The translations under genes were made by a program, and so were the position numbers. A DNA stretch of 50,104 nucleotides, taken from assembly GCF_029245835.1 (NCBI RefSeq), contig NZ_JAQWOO010000036.1, positions 1-50,104 on the forward strand, read 5' to 3'. The DNA comes from Algibacter sp. (lineage in GTDB: Bacteria > Bacteroidota > Bacteroidia > Flavobacteriales > Flavobacteriaceae). Every line of letters starts with the position of its first letter. The stretch's first letter is position 1. The notes under the pieces were generated by a model. It was not told the origin of the DNA, did not search any database, and was given only the letters and a program-made list of their open reading frames with translations. Shown here one piece after another: positions 18,287-26,800 of the stretch.

Positions 18287-18664
18287 ATGCAAGATATATT
18301 AGAACAATACCAAACCGTTACTAAGGAAGGTGCAAATGCATGGTTTAAAGTTGGAGTAGTTTCTGATTTTCCGGAGAACAGTGGGGCGTGCATCAAGTAT
18401 AAAACTAAGCAGATTGCGGTTTATAATTTTGCACGAACAGGAAAGTGGTATGCGACCCAAAATTTATGTCCACATAAAATGGAAATGGTATTGTCGTTAG
18501 GGATGATTGGTGATAAAGATGATATACCTAAAGTGGCTTGCCCGATGCATAAAAAGAATTTTTCGTTGGAGGATGGCAGTAATTTGGCTGGTGAAGATTT
18601 AAAAATTGCAACCTATCCTGTTAAAATTGAAAACGGAAATGTGTATATTGGCTTTTCGGATTAA
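18287..18664 (+). CDS. nirD: Nitrite reductase small subunit, Rieske-type
   Basis: The 125-residue protein is the NirD partner of NirB. It has the Rieske-like fold with a CPHK motif in ATQNLCPHKMEMVLSLG and a second CPMH motif in KVACPMHKKNFSL, followed by the C-terminal strands of the domain. Unlike the E. coli form, which lacks cluster ligands, both Cys-His pairs are present, so it could carry a [2Fe-2S] cluster. It is in the same orientation as nirB, but the 260-base intergenic repeat region suggests partly separate expression. Confidence 0.9.
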   Translation: MQDILEQYQTVTKEGANAWFKVGVVSDFPENSGACIKYKTKQIAVYNFARTGKWYATQNLCPHKMEMVLSLGMIGDKDDIPKVACPMHKKNFSLEDGSNLAGEDLKIATYPVKIENGNVYIGFSD

Positions 18665-18682
18665 CGATAAGTAATTTACTAT

Positions 18683-19267
18683 ATGAAGCCTACACGATTT
18701 GAAACTGCGATTGCATTAATTGATAAAGCTAATTCTGAAGATATTAACACCTATACATTAGCTGGAATAGACTACCCGAAGGAGTTGTTGTACTCTCAAC
18801 GAATGACCAGAAAGTTGCTGCAATTTAACCCAGATGCTTCTAAGGCATTGCAAATTGCGGCACGTGCGCAACACATTTGCAGATGGAAAATTGCTCGCGG
18901 TGAGTACCCTATGGACCGTGTGGGGTATTTAAAATGGCGAGAAACTTTAAAGAAAATGCATGCAGACTTAACTGCTGATATTTTAAAACAAGTTGGCTAT
19001 GATGATGAGTTTGTCGATAGAATTAGAAAAATCATTCTTAAAAAATTGATTAAAAAAAATGAAGAATCTCAAGCTTTAGAAGATACTATATGTTTAGTGT
19101 TTTTAGATTATTATTTTGAGGAGTTTGCTGCTAAACATCCTGATGAAAAAGTAATTGATATTCTTCAAAAAACTTGGATAAAAATGTCTGATGAAGGGCA
19201 ACAAGAAGCTTTAAAACTCAAGTTCTCTGAGAAATCTTTAGCCTTAGTGAAACAGGCTCTAGCTTAA
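18683..19267 (+). CDS. DUF4202 family protein
   Basis: The 194-residue soluble, helical protein matches DUF4202: RFETAIALIDKANSED at the N terminus, YSQRMTRKLLQFNPDAS, then the conserved RAQHICRWKIARGEYPMDRVGYLKWR block (residues 70-95), and FLDYYFEEFAAKHPDEKV. The His, Arg and Asp residues of the middle block look like an active or ligand site, loosely recalling HD-type proteins, but no activity is established to my knowledge. It begins 18 bases after nirD and ends 10 bases before the sensor kinase, so it belongs to the nitrite operon. A role in that pathway is inferred from position only. Confidence 0.85.
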   Translation: MKPTRFETAIALIDKANSEDINTYTLAGIDYPKELLYSQRMTRKLLQFNPDASKALQIAARAQHICRWKIARGEYPMDRVGYLKWRETLKKMHADLTADILKQVGYDDEFVDRIRKIILKKLIKKNEESQALEDTICLVFLDYYFEEFAAKHPDEKVIDILQKTWIKMSDEGQQEALKLKFSEKSLALVKQALA

Positions 19268-19277
19268 ATTTAAGCAA

Positions 19278-21092
19278 ATGAAGAAACCAAGTAATTCATT
19301 AGACCAAAGAACGTTTGATAAATTACGCCGTTTGTACATTATTGGTTTTAGTACGATTGCGGTTTCGGTAATTGTGAGTCAGATTTTAATTAGAACACAT
19401 CTTAGTGGACAGGAAAGTGATTCTACCTTAATAAATGTTGCGGGTAGGCAACGTATGTTAAGTCAGAAATTAACTAAAGATGTTGTGTCGCTAGCTTCTG
19501 AAACAGACCTTGAAAACAGAATTCTTTTAAAAAACAAAATTAAAGAAACCTTACATATTTGGGAGGTCTCTCATAATGCACTTCAGCATGGTAATGATAG
19601 CTTGGGGTTACCAAAAAAGAATAGCCGAAAGGTTATTGCTAAATTTAAACGCTTAAATCCTTTTTTTGATACCATACGTGTTGCTTCACAATCTATTATA
19701 AATAAAATTGAAAATATTCCGCCTTTGTCATTTGAGGATTATGCTTCAGATATAAAAAAGGTAAAAGGGAATGAAGATGATTTTTTGATGATAATGGATG
19801 ATATTGTTAATCAATATGATTTGGAGGCTGATGAAAAAGTGTCGTGGCTAGGTAAATTAGAAATTTGGTTAACAGCTTTAACCTTACTTATTTTATTAGG
19901 TGAATTCTTATTTATTTTTTGGCCCGCAGCAGTATCTGTAAAATCTACTTTAGCCGATTTATTATCGGCTGAAAAGCGTGCTAAAAAAATGGCTTTTGAT
20001 GCTGATGCATTAAGTATTTCTAAAGAGAAATCTATTAAAGAATTACGGGCTTTAAGTCGCGCCATGGACGATACGTTGTTGTTTGCACGTATTCTGCCAA
20101 ATGGACGTGTGGTGCATATGGGGAATAAGTTTTCGCGTTTATTTAAATATTCGAAATTTAATGAAATGGCTCTTTTTTGGGACGTACTTACCGTTGACGA
20201 AAATGAAAAAGAGGCTATTGAGGGCCTTATAGAGAAATTTAAAAAAACAGGATGGCAAGGAGAGTTTAAGGCCACAACTAAAGACAATGATGCCATTTGG
20301 TTAGAAATGGCAATTATACCCTACAGCCCAACAGATGAAAAGTCTGAGTTACTTATTATTGCTTCTGAAATAACAGAACGAAAAGTTGGGCAATTAGAAA
20401 TTGAACGCCTTACAGAAATGAGTTTTGAGGAGAAGATAAGTCAGCAGAAAATCATCTCGAGTAAGATTATTGAAAACCAAGAAAAGGAGCAAAACCGAAT
20501 TGCTAAAGACGTACATGATGGTATAGGACAGATGCTTACAGGTTTAAAATACAATCTAGAAAGTATTGATACCAAAGATGTTGCAAAGGCAACGGTTAAG
20601 ATAGAGCATCTTAAAGAATTAACCGAAAATATTATTAAAGGCGTAAGAACCGCAACATTTAATTTAACACCACCAGAATTATCAGACCATGGTATTGTTC
20701 CTGCTTTAGCTAAATTAACACAAGAATTATCTCGACTTACAAGTAAAGTTATTGTGTTTTTTAATAAAACAGAATTTAATCAACGGTTAGATTCGCTTGT
20801 AGAAATTAATATTTATCGTATAACACAGGAGGCTATTAATAATGCTATAAAATATGCAGAATCTTCACATATTTTAGTTTCCATGTCGCATAGTGAAAAT
20901 ATGCTAAGTATAGTTATTGATGATAACGGTAAAGGATTTAATCCAAGTCAAGTAAAGCATGTGAAGACTGCTGATGGTGGCATGGGGATGACCTTTATGA
21001 AAGAACGCATTAAGTACATTGAAGGCCGTTTGTTTTTAACCTCTGAGGTAGGTAAAGGAACTCGGGTGACTTTAAATATTCCGTTAAGTTAA
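19278..21092 (+). CDS. NarX-like nitrate/nitrite sensor histidine kinase
   Basis: This 604-residue membrane kinase has TM1 at about 18-38, a periplasmic region of about 150 residues beginning with INVAGRQRMLSQKLTKDVV, and TM2 at about 192-215. The periplasmic motif is the P-box-like signature of PilJ/NarX nitrate-sensing domains. A PAS domain (about 255-365) and a coiled linker follow, then a HisKA_3 module with phospho-acceptor His413 in RIAKDVHDGIGQML, and an HATPase domain (DDNGKGFNP, GGMGMTFMKERI). The NarL-type regulator at 22780 is the likely partner. It is co-oriented with nirBD and the DUF4202 gene. Nitrate as ligand is inferred from the P-box and context. Confidence 0.87.
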   Translation: MKKPSNSLDQRTFDKLRRLYIIGFSTIAVSVIVSQILIRTHLSGQESDSTLINVAGRQRMLSQKLTKDVVSLASETDLENRILLKNKIKETLHIWEVSHNALQHGNDSLGLPKKNSRKVIAKFKRLNPFFDTIRVASQSIINKIENIPPLSFEDYASDIKKVKGNEDDFLMIMDDIVNQYDLEADEKVSWLGKLEIWLTALTLLILLGEFLFIFWPAAVSVKSTLADLLSAEKRAKKMAFDADALSISKEKSIKELRALSRAMDDTLLFARILPNGRVVHMGNKFSRLFKYSKFNEMALFWDVLTVDENEKEAIEGLIEKFKKTGWQGEFKATTKDNDAIWLEMAIIPYSPTDEKSELLIIASEITERKVGQLEIERLTEMSFEEKISQQKIISSKIIENQEKEQNRIAKDVHDGIGQMLTGLKYNLESIDTKDVAKATVKIEHLKELTENIIKGVRTATFNLTPPELSDHGIVPALAKLTQELSRLTSKVIVFFNKTEFNQRLDSLVEINIYRITQEAINNAIKYAESSHILVSMSHSENMLSIVIDDNGKGFNPSQVKHVKTADGGMGMTFMKERIKYIEGRLFLTSEVGKGTRVTLNIPLS

Positions 21093-21141
21093 TTTAAAAA
21101 TATTTTTTTTAAACACATTACAAATAGAATCGTTTTAAGAA

Positions 21142-21149
21142 TATATTTG
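21142..21149 (+). promoter_or_regulatory. Putative -7 box (TATATTTG) before the metallopeptidase pseudogene
   Basis: TATATTTG lies 27 bases before the ATG at 21177 and matches the TAnnTTTG element, suggesting that the peptidase and RidA genes have their own promoter. Confidence 0.5.
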
Positions 21150-21176
21150 TAACCTCCCTTTGATACAAATCTAACG

Positions 21177-22248
21177 ATGAAAATTTTTAAATGTCCCAAT
21201 TGTAGTTCGACTGTGTTTTTTGAAAATACACAGTGCGTTAATTGTAAAAATACTTTAGGTTATCACTGGTATACAGATAAGTTTGCTATTCCTCAAACCT
21301 ATAATGCATCGTTTAATAATAACCTTAAATTTTGTTTTAATCATAAGTATTCAGTTTGCAATTGGTTAATCGAACAAAGCTCTCAAAAGTAAGTTCTGTG
21401 TGGCTTGTCAGCTTAATAGAAAAATACCAAACGAATCAGATAAAGAAAGTTTTGAAAAATGGCGGAAATTAGAAATAGCCAAACACAGATTGATTTATCA
21501 ATTAAGTAAATTGAAATTGCCTTTACAATCAAAAATTAAGACTGATGATGGTATTGCTTTCGATTTTATTTCAGCAAATAACAAAGAAAAAAAACTTACT
21601 GGGCATGCTAATGGTATAATTACCATATTACTTTCTGAGGCAGACTCTGTCCATCGCGAGCAACTAAAAAAACAAATGGATGAACCTTACAGGACATTAT
21701 TGGGTCATTTTAGGCACGAAATAGGACATTATTATTGGACACTTCTTTTTAAAAATAATGATTTGCAAAATTTTAGAAACCTCTTTGGTGATGAACAGAG
21801 CGACTATGGGGAATCTTTAAAAAGTTATTATAGTTATGGCGCGCCGCTAAATTGGAATGTAAACTATATTAGTAAATACGCCAGTGCACACCCCTGGGAA
21901 GATTGGGCTGAAACATGGGCGCACTATTTGCATATTATGGACACTTTGGAAACAGCTAATGCTTTGGGCATGTCTTTTTCGGCTTCAAACACACCTACGC
22001 AACAAAATATTACTACTACCATCTGTCCAAATCCTTATAAGATTCATAATTTTAAAATTATTTTTGATGCTAGTATTGCATTAACTTGTGCTGCAAATAG
22101 CTTGAATAGGTCTATGGGCTTACCAGATATTTATCCGTTTGTTATTCCAGCACCTGTTTATAAAAAATTGGCATTTATACATGCATTATTGTATAACAAT
22201 TATTTAAATAATATTGAGTTAAATGGATTTGAAGTAATTACGGCTTAA
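21177..22248 (+). pseudogene. Zinc-binding metallopeptidase (Peptidase_Mx type), frameshifted
   Basis: Two adjoining frames together give one protein. The first (ATG 21177 to the stop at 21390-21392) has a zinc ribbon (CPNCSS...CVNCKN) and ends in WLIEQSSQK. The second resumes with FCVACQLNRKIPN about position 21395 and holds the peptidase domain with HFRHEIGHYYW (HExxH) and YASAHPWEDWAETWAHYLH. At the junction AAGT is present twice in tandem (21387-21394). Removing one copy restores a continuous reading frame of about 355 codons, the usual form of this family. Either this is a young inactivating duplication or a sequencing error. The second part could conceivably be translated from the GTG at 21400. 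Confidence 0.82.
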
Positions 22249-22263
22249 TAAAAAAAGTACAAT

Positions 22264-22644
22264 ATGAAAAGAAAACTAATAAGTTCAGGCTCTGTATTTG
22301 AAGAAAAAATAGGGTACTCAAGAGCGGTTGTTCAAGGCAGTTGGATATTTGTTTCTGGAACTACAGGTTATAATTATGAAACTATGACTATTAGTGATGA
22401 TATTGTTGAACAGGTAGAACAGTGTTTTATTAATATAAAGGACACTTTAGAAAAGGTTGATGCTAATCTATCAGATATTGTTCGTGTCACTTATATTTTG
22501 ACTGATGCCAATGCTTTTAAAAAATGCTGGCCAATACTTCAAAAATACTTAGGTACAATAAAGCCCGCTGCAACCATGTTTTCTGCAGGACTTGCAGACG
22601 ATAATATGAAAATTGAAATTCAGGTTACAGCACTAAAAAGTTAA
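22264..22644 (+). CDS. RidA/YjgF-family protein lacking the catalytic arginine
   Basis: The 126-residue protein has the Rid fold: SRAVVQGSWIFVSGTTGYN, DIVEQVEQCFINIKDTLEKVDANLSDIVRVTYILTD and the C-terminal KPAATMFSAGL with IEIQVTAL. Classical RidA hydrolyses reactive enamines and imines and uses an arginine three residues into the PAR motif. Here the aligned triplet is P101-A102-A103, so that Arg is missing and the protein likely belongs to a Rid subgroup without this deaminase activity. It lies 15 bases after the metallopeptidase pseudogene and was probably in its operon. Confidence 0.88.
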   Translation: MKRKLISSGSVFEEKIGYSRAVVQGSWIFVSGTTGYNYETMTISDDIVEQVEQCFINIKDTLEKVDANLSDIVRVTYILTDANAFKKCWPILQKYLGTIKPAATMFSAGLADDNMKIEIQVTALKS

Positions 22645-22645
22645 A

Positions 22646-22661
22646 TACGTAGTATTACGTA
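22646..22661. promoter_or_regulatory. Two TACGTA hexamers 10 bp apart upstream of the NarL-type gene
   Basis: TACGTA-GTAT-TACGTA places two self-palindromic hexamers one helical turn apart, 7 bases upstream of a TACATTTG promoter box. This is a candidate binding site for a dimeric regulator, possibly autoregulation. TACGTA also occurs at 15441 and 15504 around the nirB promoter, but in such AT-rich DNA the hexamer alone is weak evidence. Confidence 0.35.
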
Positions 22662-22668
22662 ATTTTAT

Positions 22669-22676
22669 TACATTTG
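22669..22676 (+). promoter_or_regulatory. Putative -7 box (TACATTTG) of the NarL-type regulator gene
   Basis: TACATTTG matches TAnnTTTG and lies about 100 bases before the ATG at 22780. The leader between them contains an AGGTTT-TAT-AAACCT hairpin (22694-22708) of the dispersed repeat kind. Confidence 0.5.
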
Positions 22677-22687
22677 TAGTTATTAAT

Positions 22688-22711
22688 CCTGAGAGGTTTT
22701 ATAAACCTATA
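22688..22711. repeat. Dispersed AGGTTT/AAACCT palindromic repeat
   Basis: CCTGAGAGGTTTTATAAACC contains a short inverted repeat. It resembles the elements at 18217 and 46047, which share CCT(GA/CT)GAGAGGTTT or ACAAGGTTT arms. It sits in the untranslated leader of the response regulator gene. Confidence 0.5.
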
Positions 22712-22779
22712 GATCTAGAATCAAAATTAAAAATAAACCCAAATCGTTTTAAACGAAATGGGTCAACCTAATAAATGCT

Positions 22780-23445
22780 ATGGAAATAATTAATGTCGTT
22801 CTTGCAGATGACCATGTTTTAGTTAGAGATGGAATTAAAGCACTTTTAGAAGACCAACCTGGAATCGTTGTAATTGATGAAGCATCAAATGGAAAAGAAG
22901 CTTTAGAGGTTATAAGTAGAAACAAACCGCATGTTTTAATTGTTGATATTAGAATGCCAGAAATGAATGGAATCGAAGTGGTTGGAGAAGTAACGAAGTC
23001 ACATAAAGATGTTAAAACATTAGTATTATCTATGCACGATTCCGAAGAATATGTTGTTAAAGCTATTCAAGCAGGTGCAGATGGGTATTTATTAAAAGGT
23101 GCTAGTAAAGAAGAATTTTTAAAAGCGGTACACAAGGTAGCTTCGGGTGGTAAGTATTTTACGGGCGATGTGTCTGCTATAATCATGAATAATTTTGTAA
23201 ACGGAAATACGAATACCATAGCTGCTCAAAAAGAAACGCCAAAAGAAAATCCGTTTAAATTGACGAAACGCGAAAAGCAAATACTTAATTTGGTGCTTCA
23301 ATTAAAAAACAATAAAGATATTGCTGATGAACTTCAAATCAGCAAACGAACCGCCGAAGTTCATCGTTTTAATCTTATGAAAAAACTTGAAGTTAAAAAC
23401 CTGATGGAATTGAGTAATAAGGCAAAGGTGTTTGGTTTGATTTAA
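22780..23445 (+). CDS. NarL/FixJ-family response regulator
   Basis: The 221-residue regulator has a receiver domain (residues 1-120) with the acidic pocket DD near residues 10-11, phospho-acceptor Asp56 in VLIVDIRMPEMNG, and the conserved Lys in YLLKGASKEEF. A LuxR-type helix-turn-helix follows (about 155-215; LTKREKQILNLVLQLKNNKDIADELQISKRTAEVHR). The NarX-like kinase at 19278 is the probable partner, separated by the peptidase pseudogene and the RidA gene. As a NarL homologue between nirBD and the nitrate reductase gene it is the leading candidate to control both, perhaps through the palindrome they share, but binding is unproven. Confidence 0.9.
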   Translation: MEIINVVLADDHVLVRDGIKALLEDQPGIVVIDEASNGKEALEVISRNKPHVLIVDIRMPEMNGIEVVGEVTKSHKDVKTLVLSMHDSEEYVVKAIQAGADGYLLKGASKEEFLKAVHKVASGGKYFTGDVSAIIMNNFVNGNTNTIAAQKETPKENPFKLTKREKQILNLVLQLKNNKDIADELQISKRTAEVHRFNLMKKLEVKNLMELSNKAKVFGLI

Positions 23446-23602
23446 TTATTAATTTTTTTCTTTTATCGAATAAGTCCTAGTTTATAAGAATATAAAAAAC
23501 AGCTTTATTTTAAATCTTATTTTGCTAAATCTGCAAAATTCACTTCTTCAAATTATCAAACTAACATTTTTTATATTTATACTTAATTTTTAACATTGAA
23601 AT

Positions 23603-23618
23603 TAAGTATAAATACTTA
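23603..23618. promoter_or_regulatory. Palindromic operator candidate upstream of the nitrate reductase gene
   Basis: This is a second exact copy of TAAGTAT-AA-ATACTTA, followed by G as in the nirB copy at 15474. It overlaps the TAGATTTG promoter box by two bases in the same register, which argues for one regulator acting on both nirB and the nitrate reductase gene. Confidence 0.65.
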
Positions 23619-23624
23619 GATTTG
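23617..23624 (+). promoter_or_regulatory. Putative -7 box (TAGATTTG) of the nitrate reductase gene
   Basis: TAGATTTG fits TAnnTTTG and differs by one base from the nirB box. It overlaps the right arm of the palindrome at 23603-23618. Confidence 0.55.
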
Positions 23625-23809
23625 TAAGTAATGGTATTAATTAAGCTTAATGTTTAACTATTAAATGCTTACGATAAAAAAGCAAATTTTTGACTTAGTT
23701 TTTATGGAATTAAAGATTAAAGCAGTCTTATTTGAGGTATTCTAAATAATATTAAACAGGCTTGTATTAAGATAAATTATTGTTTTAATTAGTAATAAAG
23801 TTGGTCTCA

Positions 23810-26800
23810 ATGATTAAAAACGAAGTAAAAACAACGTGTTCCTATTGTGGTGTTGGCTGTGGGATTATTGTTAAAAAAGATAATAACAATACCGTTTTTG
23901 TTGAGGGCGATAAAGATCATCCAGTAAACAAAGGTATGTTGTGCTCTAAGGGCATGAATTTGCATTATGTAGCTAATGATACATCTGATAGGATTCTGTA
24001 TCCCGAAATGCGGTGGAGTCGATCGCACCCTCTTGAGCGTGTGAGTTGGGATGATGCTTTAGATAGAGCAGCTAGTGTTTTTAAATCGATTATAAAAAAG
24101 CATGGGCCAGATAATGTAGGATTCTATGTGTCAGGGCAAAGTTTAACCGAGGAATATTACATCGCTAATAAACTAACCAAAGGATTTATTGGTACAAATA
24201 ATATAGACACAAACTCTCGTTTATGTATGAGTTCTGCTGTGGTTGGCTATAAGAAAACCTTTGGCGAAGATAGTGTGCCAGTGTCTTATGAAGACATCGA
24301 ATTAGCAGATACATTTTTAATTACTGGAGCAAATCCTGCCTGGTGTCATCCTATTTTATTCCGTCGTTTAGAAAAACGAAAAGAAGACCATCCAGATGTA
24401 AAAATTATAGTTATAGATCCAAGAAAAACAGATACTGCTAATTTTGCAGATTTGCACTTACAATTATTACCAGGAACCGATGTTATTCTATACAATGCTA
24501 TTGGAAGATGCTTATATAAACGCGGTTTAATTGATGAAGATTTTATAAAAAATCACACAGAAGGATTTCAAGATTATAAGAGTTTAATTTTCAAAACCTC
24601 TTTAAAACAAGCTTCAAAATTGTGTGGCGTATCAGAAAAAGAGATTCAAAAAGCAGCAGATATTATAGGACTATCAAAGGGTTTTATTAGTATGTGGGCT
24701 ATGGGACTTAATCAAAGTGTGATAGGTTCAGATAAAAACGTTTCGCTTTTAAATTTATCATTAATTACTGGTCAAGTTGGAAAACCTGGTGCTGGTCCTT
24801 TTTCACTTACAGGTCAGCCAAATGCTATGGGTGGAAGAGAAGTAGGCGGTATGGCTAATTTACTAGCGGTGCATAAAGATTTATCTAATGCGGAACACCG
24901 TAGTGAAGTCGCTCAGTTTTGGGGTGTAGATAAAATTAATCCGAAACCAGGATTAACTGCCACCGAAATGTTTGATGCGCTTGAAAGTGGGAAAATGAAA
25001 GCCGTTTGGATTGCATGTACAAATCCGTTAGTAAGTTTACCAAATTTAAACCGCATAGAAAAAGCCATGAAAAACGCCAAGTTTGTTGTGGTACAAGATA
25101 TATCTCATAAATCTGATACCGTCGCTTTCGCGGATTTAGTTTTGCCTGCGGCTGGATGGTTAGAGAAAGAAGGCACTATGACGAATTCTGAAAGAAGAAT
25201 TTCATACTTACCAAAAGAAATTGAAGCACCAGGAGAAGCAAGACCAGATGTTGAAATATTCTGTGATTTTGCGCAACGAATGGGTTTCCGCGGATTTAGC
25301 TTTAATAATGCTAGCGAAATATACGACGAGTATGCATCCATGACCAAAGGAACCAATATTGATGTGTCGTTTTTAAATTATGATAGATTAAAAAGTGAAG
25401 GTACATTCCAATGGCCAGTATCAGAATACAGACATCAAGGAACACCAAGGCTTTTTGAAGATAAAAAGTTTTATACACCATCACAAAAAGCACAATTTAA
25501 TTTACCGAGTGCCATTGAAAACACATCGCTATTACCTAATAACGAGTATCCTTTAATTTTAACAACAGGTAGAGTTAGAGACCAATGGCACACCATGACC
25601 AAAACAGGAAAGGTATCCCGTTTAAAAACACATTACCCAACGCCCGTTCTAGAGATTAATCCTGTGGATGCTTTTTTGTATAAGATTAAAAATGGCGATA
25701 TAACAGAAATTAAAGGCGAAAATGGCATAGTAAGAGTAAGAGCAAAAACGACCGATACCATTAAAAAAGGCGTGGTATTTTTACCAATGCATTGGGGAAA
25801 ACAATTGCAAAGTAATTTAAATAGAGCTAATAATTTAACCAACACACATGTTGACCCCATATCAAAAGAACCCGATTTTAAGTTTACCCGTGTGGCCGTT
25901 TCAAAATATAAAAAAGTAGCTGAAAAAATTATTATTGTAGGTGCTGGAGCTGCGGCATTTAGATTTGTTCAAAATTATAGAGAACAAAATGAAACGGATG
26001 AGATTCATGTCTTTTCAAAAGAGCCTAATGTATTTTATAACAGAGTATTACTTCCTGAGTATGTTACCGAAGAATTATCTTGGAAACAACTTTTAAAGAT
26101 TAAAGAAAAGGAATTAAACAAGCTTAATATTAGCTTACATCCAGAAACATCCATTTCAAAAATTGATAAAGCGACCAAAGTGGTTACAGATAGCCATGGT
26201 AAAACTCATAGTTTTGATAAATTGATTTTAGCAACTGGGAGTCGCGCTTTTATTCCAAAAGATGTTCAAATAGATTTACCTGGGCGTTTTACCATGCGTA
26301 ATAAAAGCGATGCAGATAGTTTTAAGGATTATTTAGATGCTACGGGACTACCTCCAGAAGAGCAACATGTCGTTATTGTTGGTGGTGGTTTATTAGGTTT
26401 AGAGTTGGCTGCAGCTATGAAACATAAAAACACTAAAATAACGATTGTGCAACGTGGTTCGCGTTTAATGGAACGTCAGTTAGATAAAGTTTCTAGTAAA
26501 TTACTAGCATTAGATGTTCAAGAACGTGGCATTCAAATTTATTTTGACAATGAAGTAAGTACGGTATTTGATGATGAAGATACAGGCGATTTAAACATCA
26601 CTTTAAAAAGTGGCAAATTTATAACAGCAAATGCTATTGTTTATGCTATTGGAACGATTCCAAATATAGAAATAGCTCGAGAAAATGGCATAAGTTGCAG
26701 CAGAGGGGTTAAGGTAAATCAGCATCTACAATCTTCTCATCCTGATATTTTTGCTATTGGAGAAATAGCAGAATTTAAAAATCAATTATTCGGCATTACA

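Larger units (their letters stand above)
23446..23809 (+). other. Leader region of the nitrate reductase gene
   Basis: This 364-base gap has no recognisable gene. It contains the shared palindrome at 23603-23618 and an overlapping promoter box at 23617-23624. That leaves an untranslated leader of roughly 180 bases before the ATG at 23810. The leader is AT-rich. I see no strong hairpin plus T-run and no known riboswitch or Moco RNA pattern in it. Confidence 0.6.

Noticed and set aside
18010-18396. Minus-strand open frame across the nirB-nirD gap
   Set aside because: It runs through palindromic repeats and the opposite strand of nirD, and shows no recognisable protein signature.
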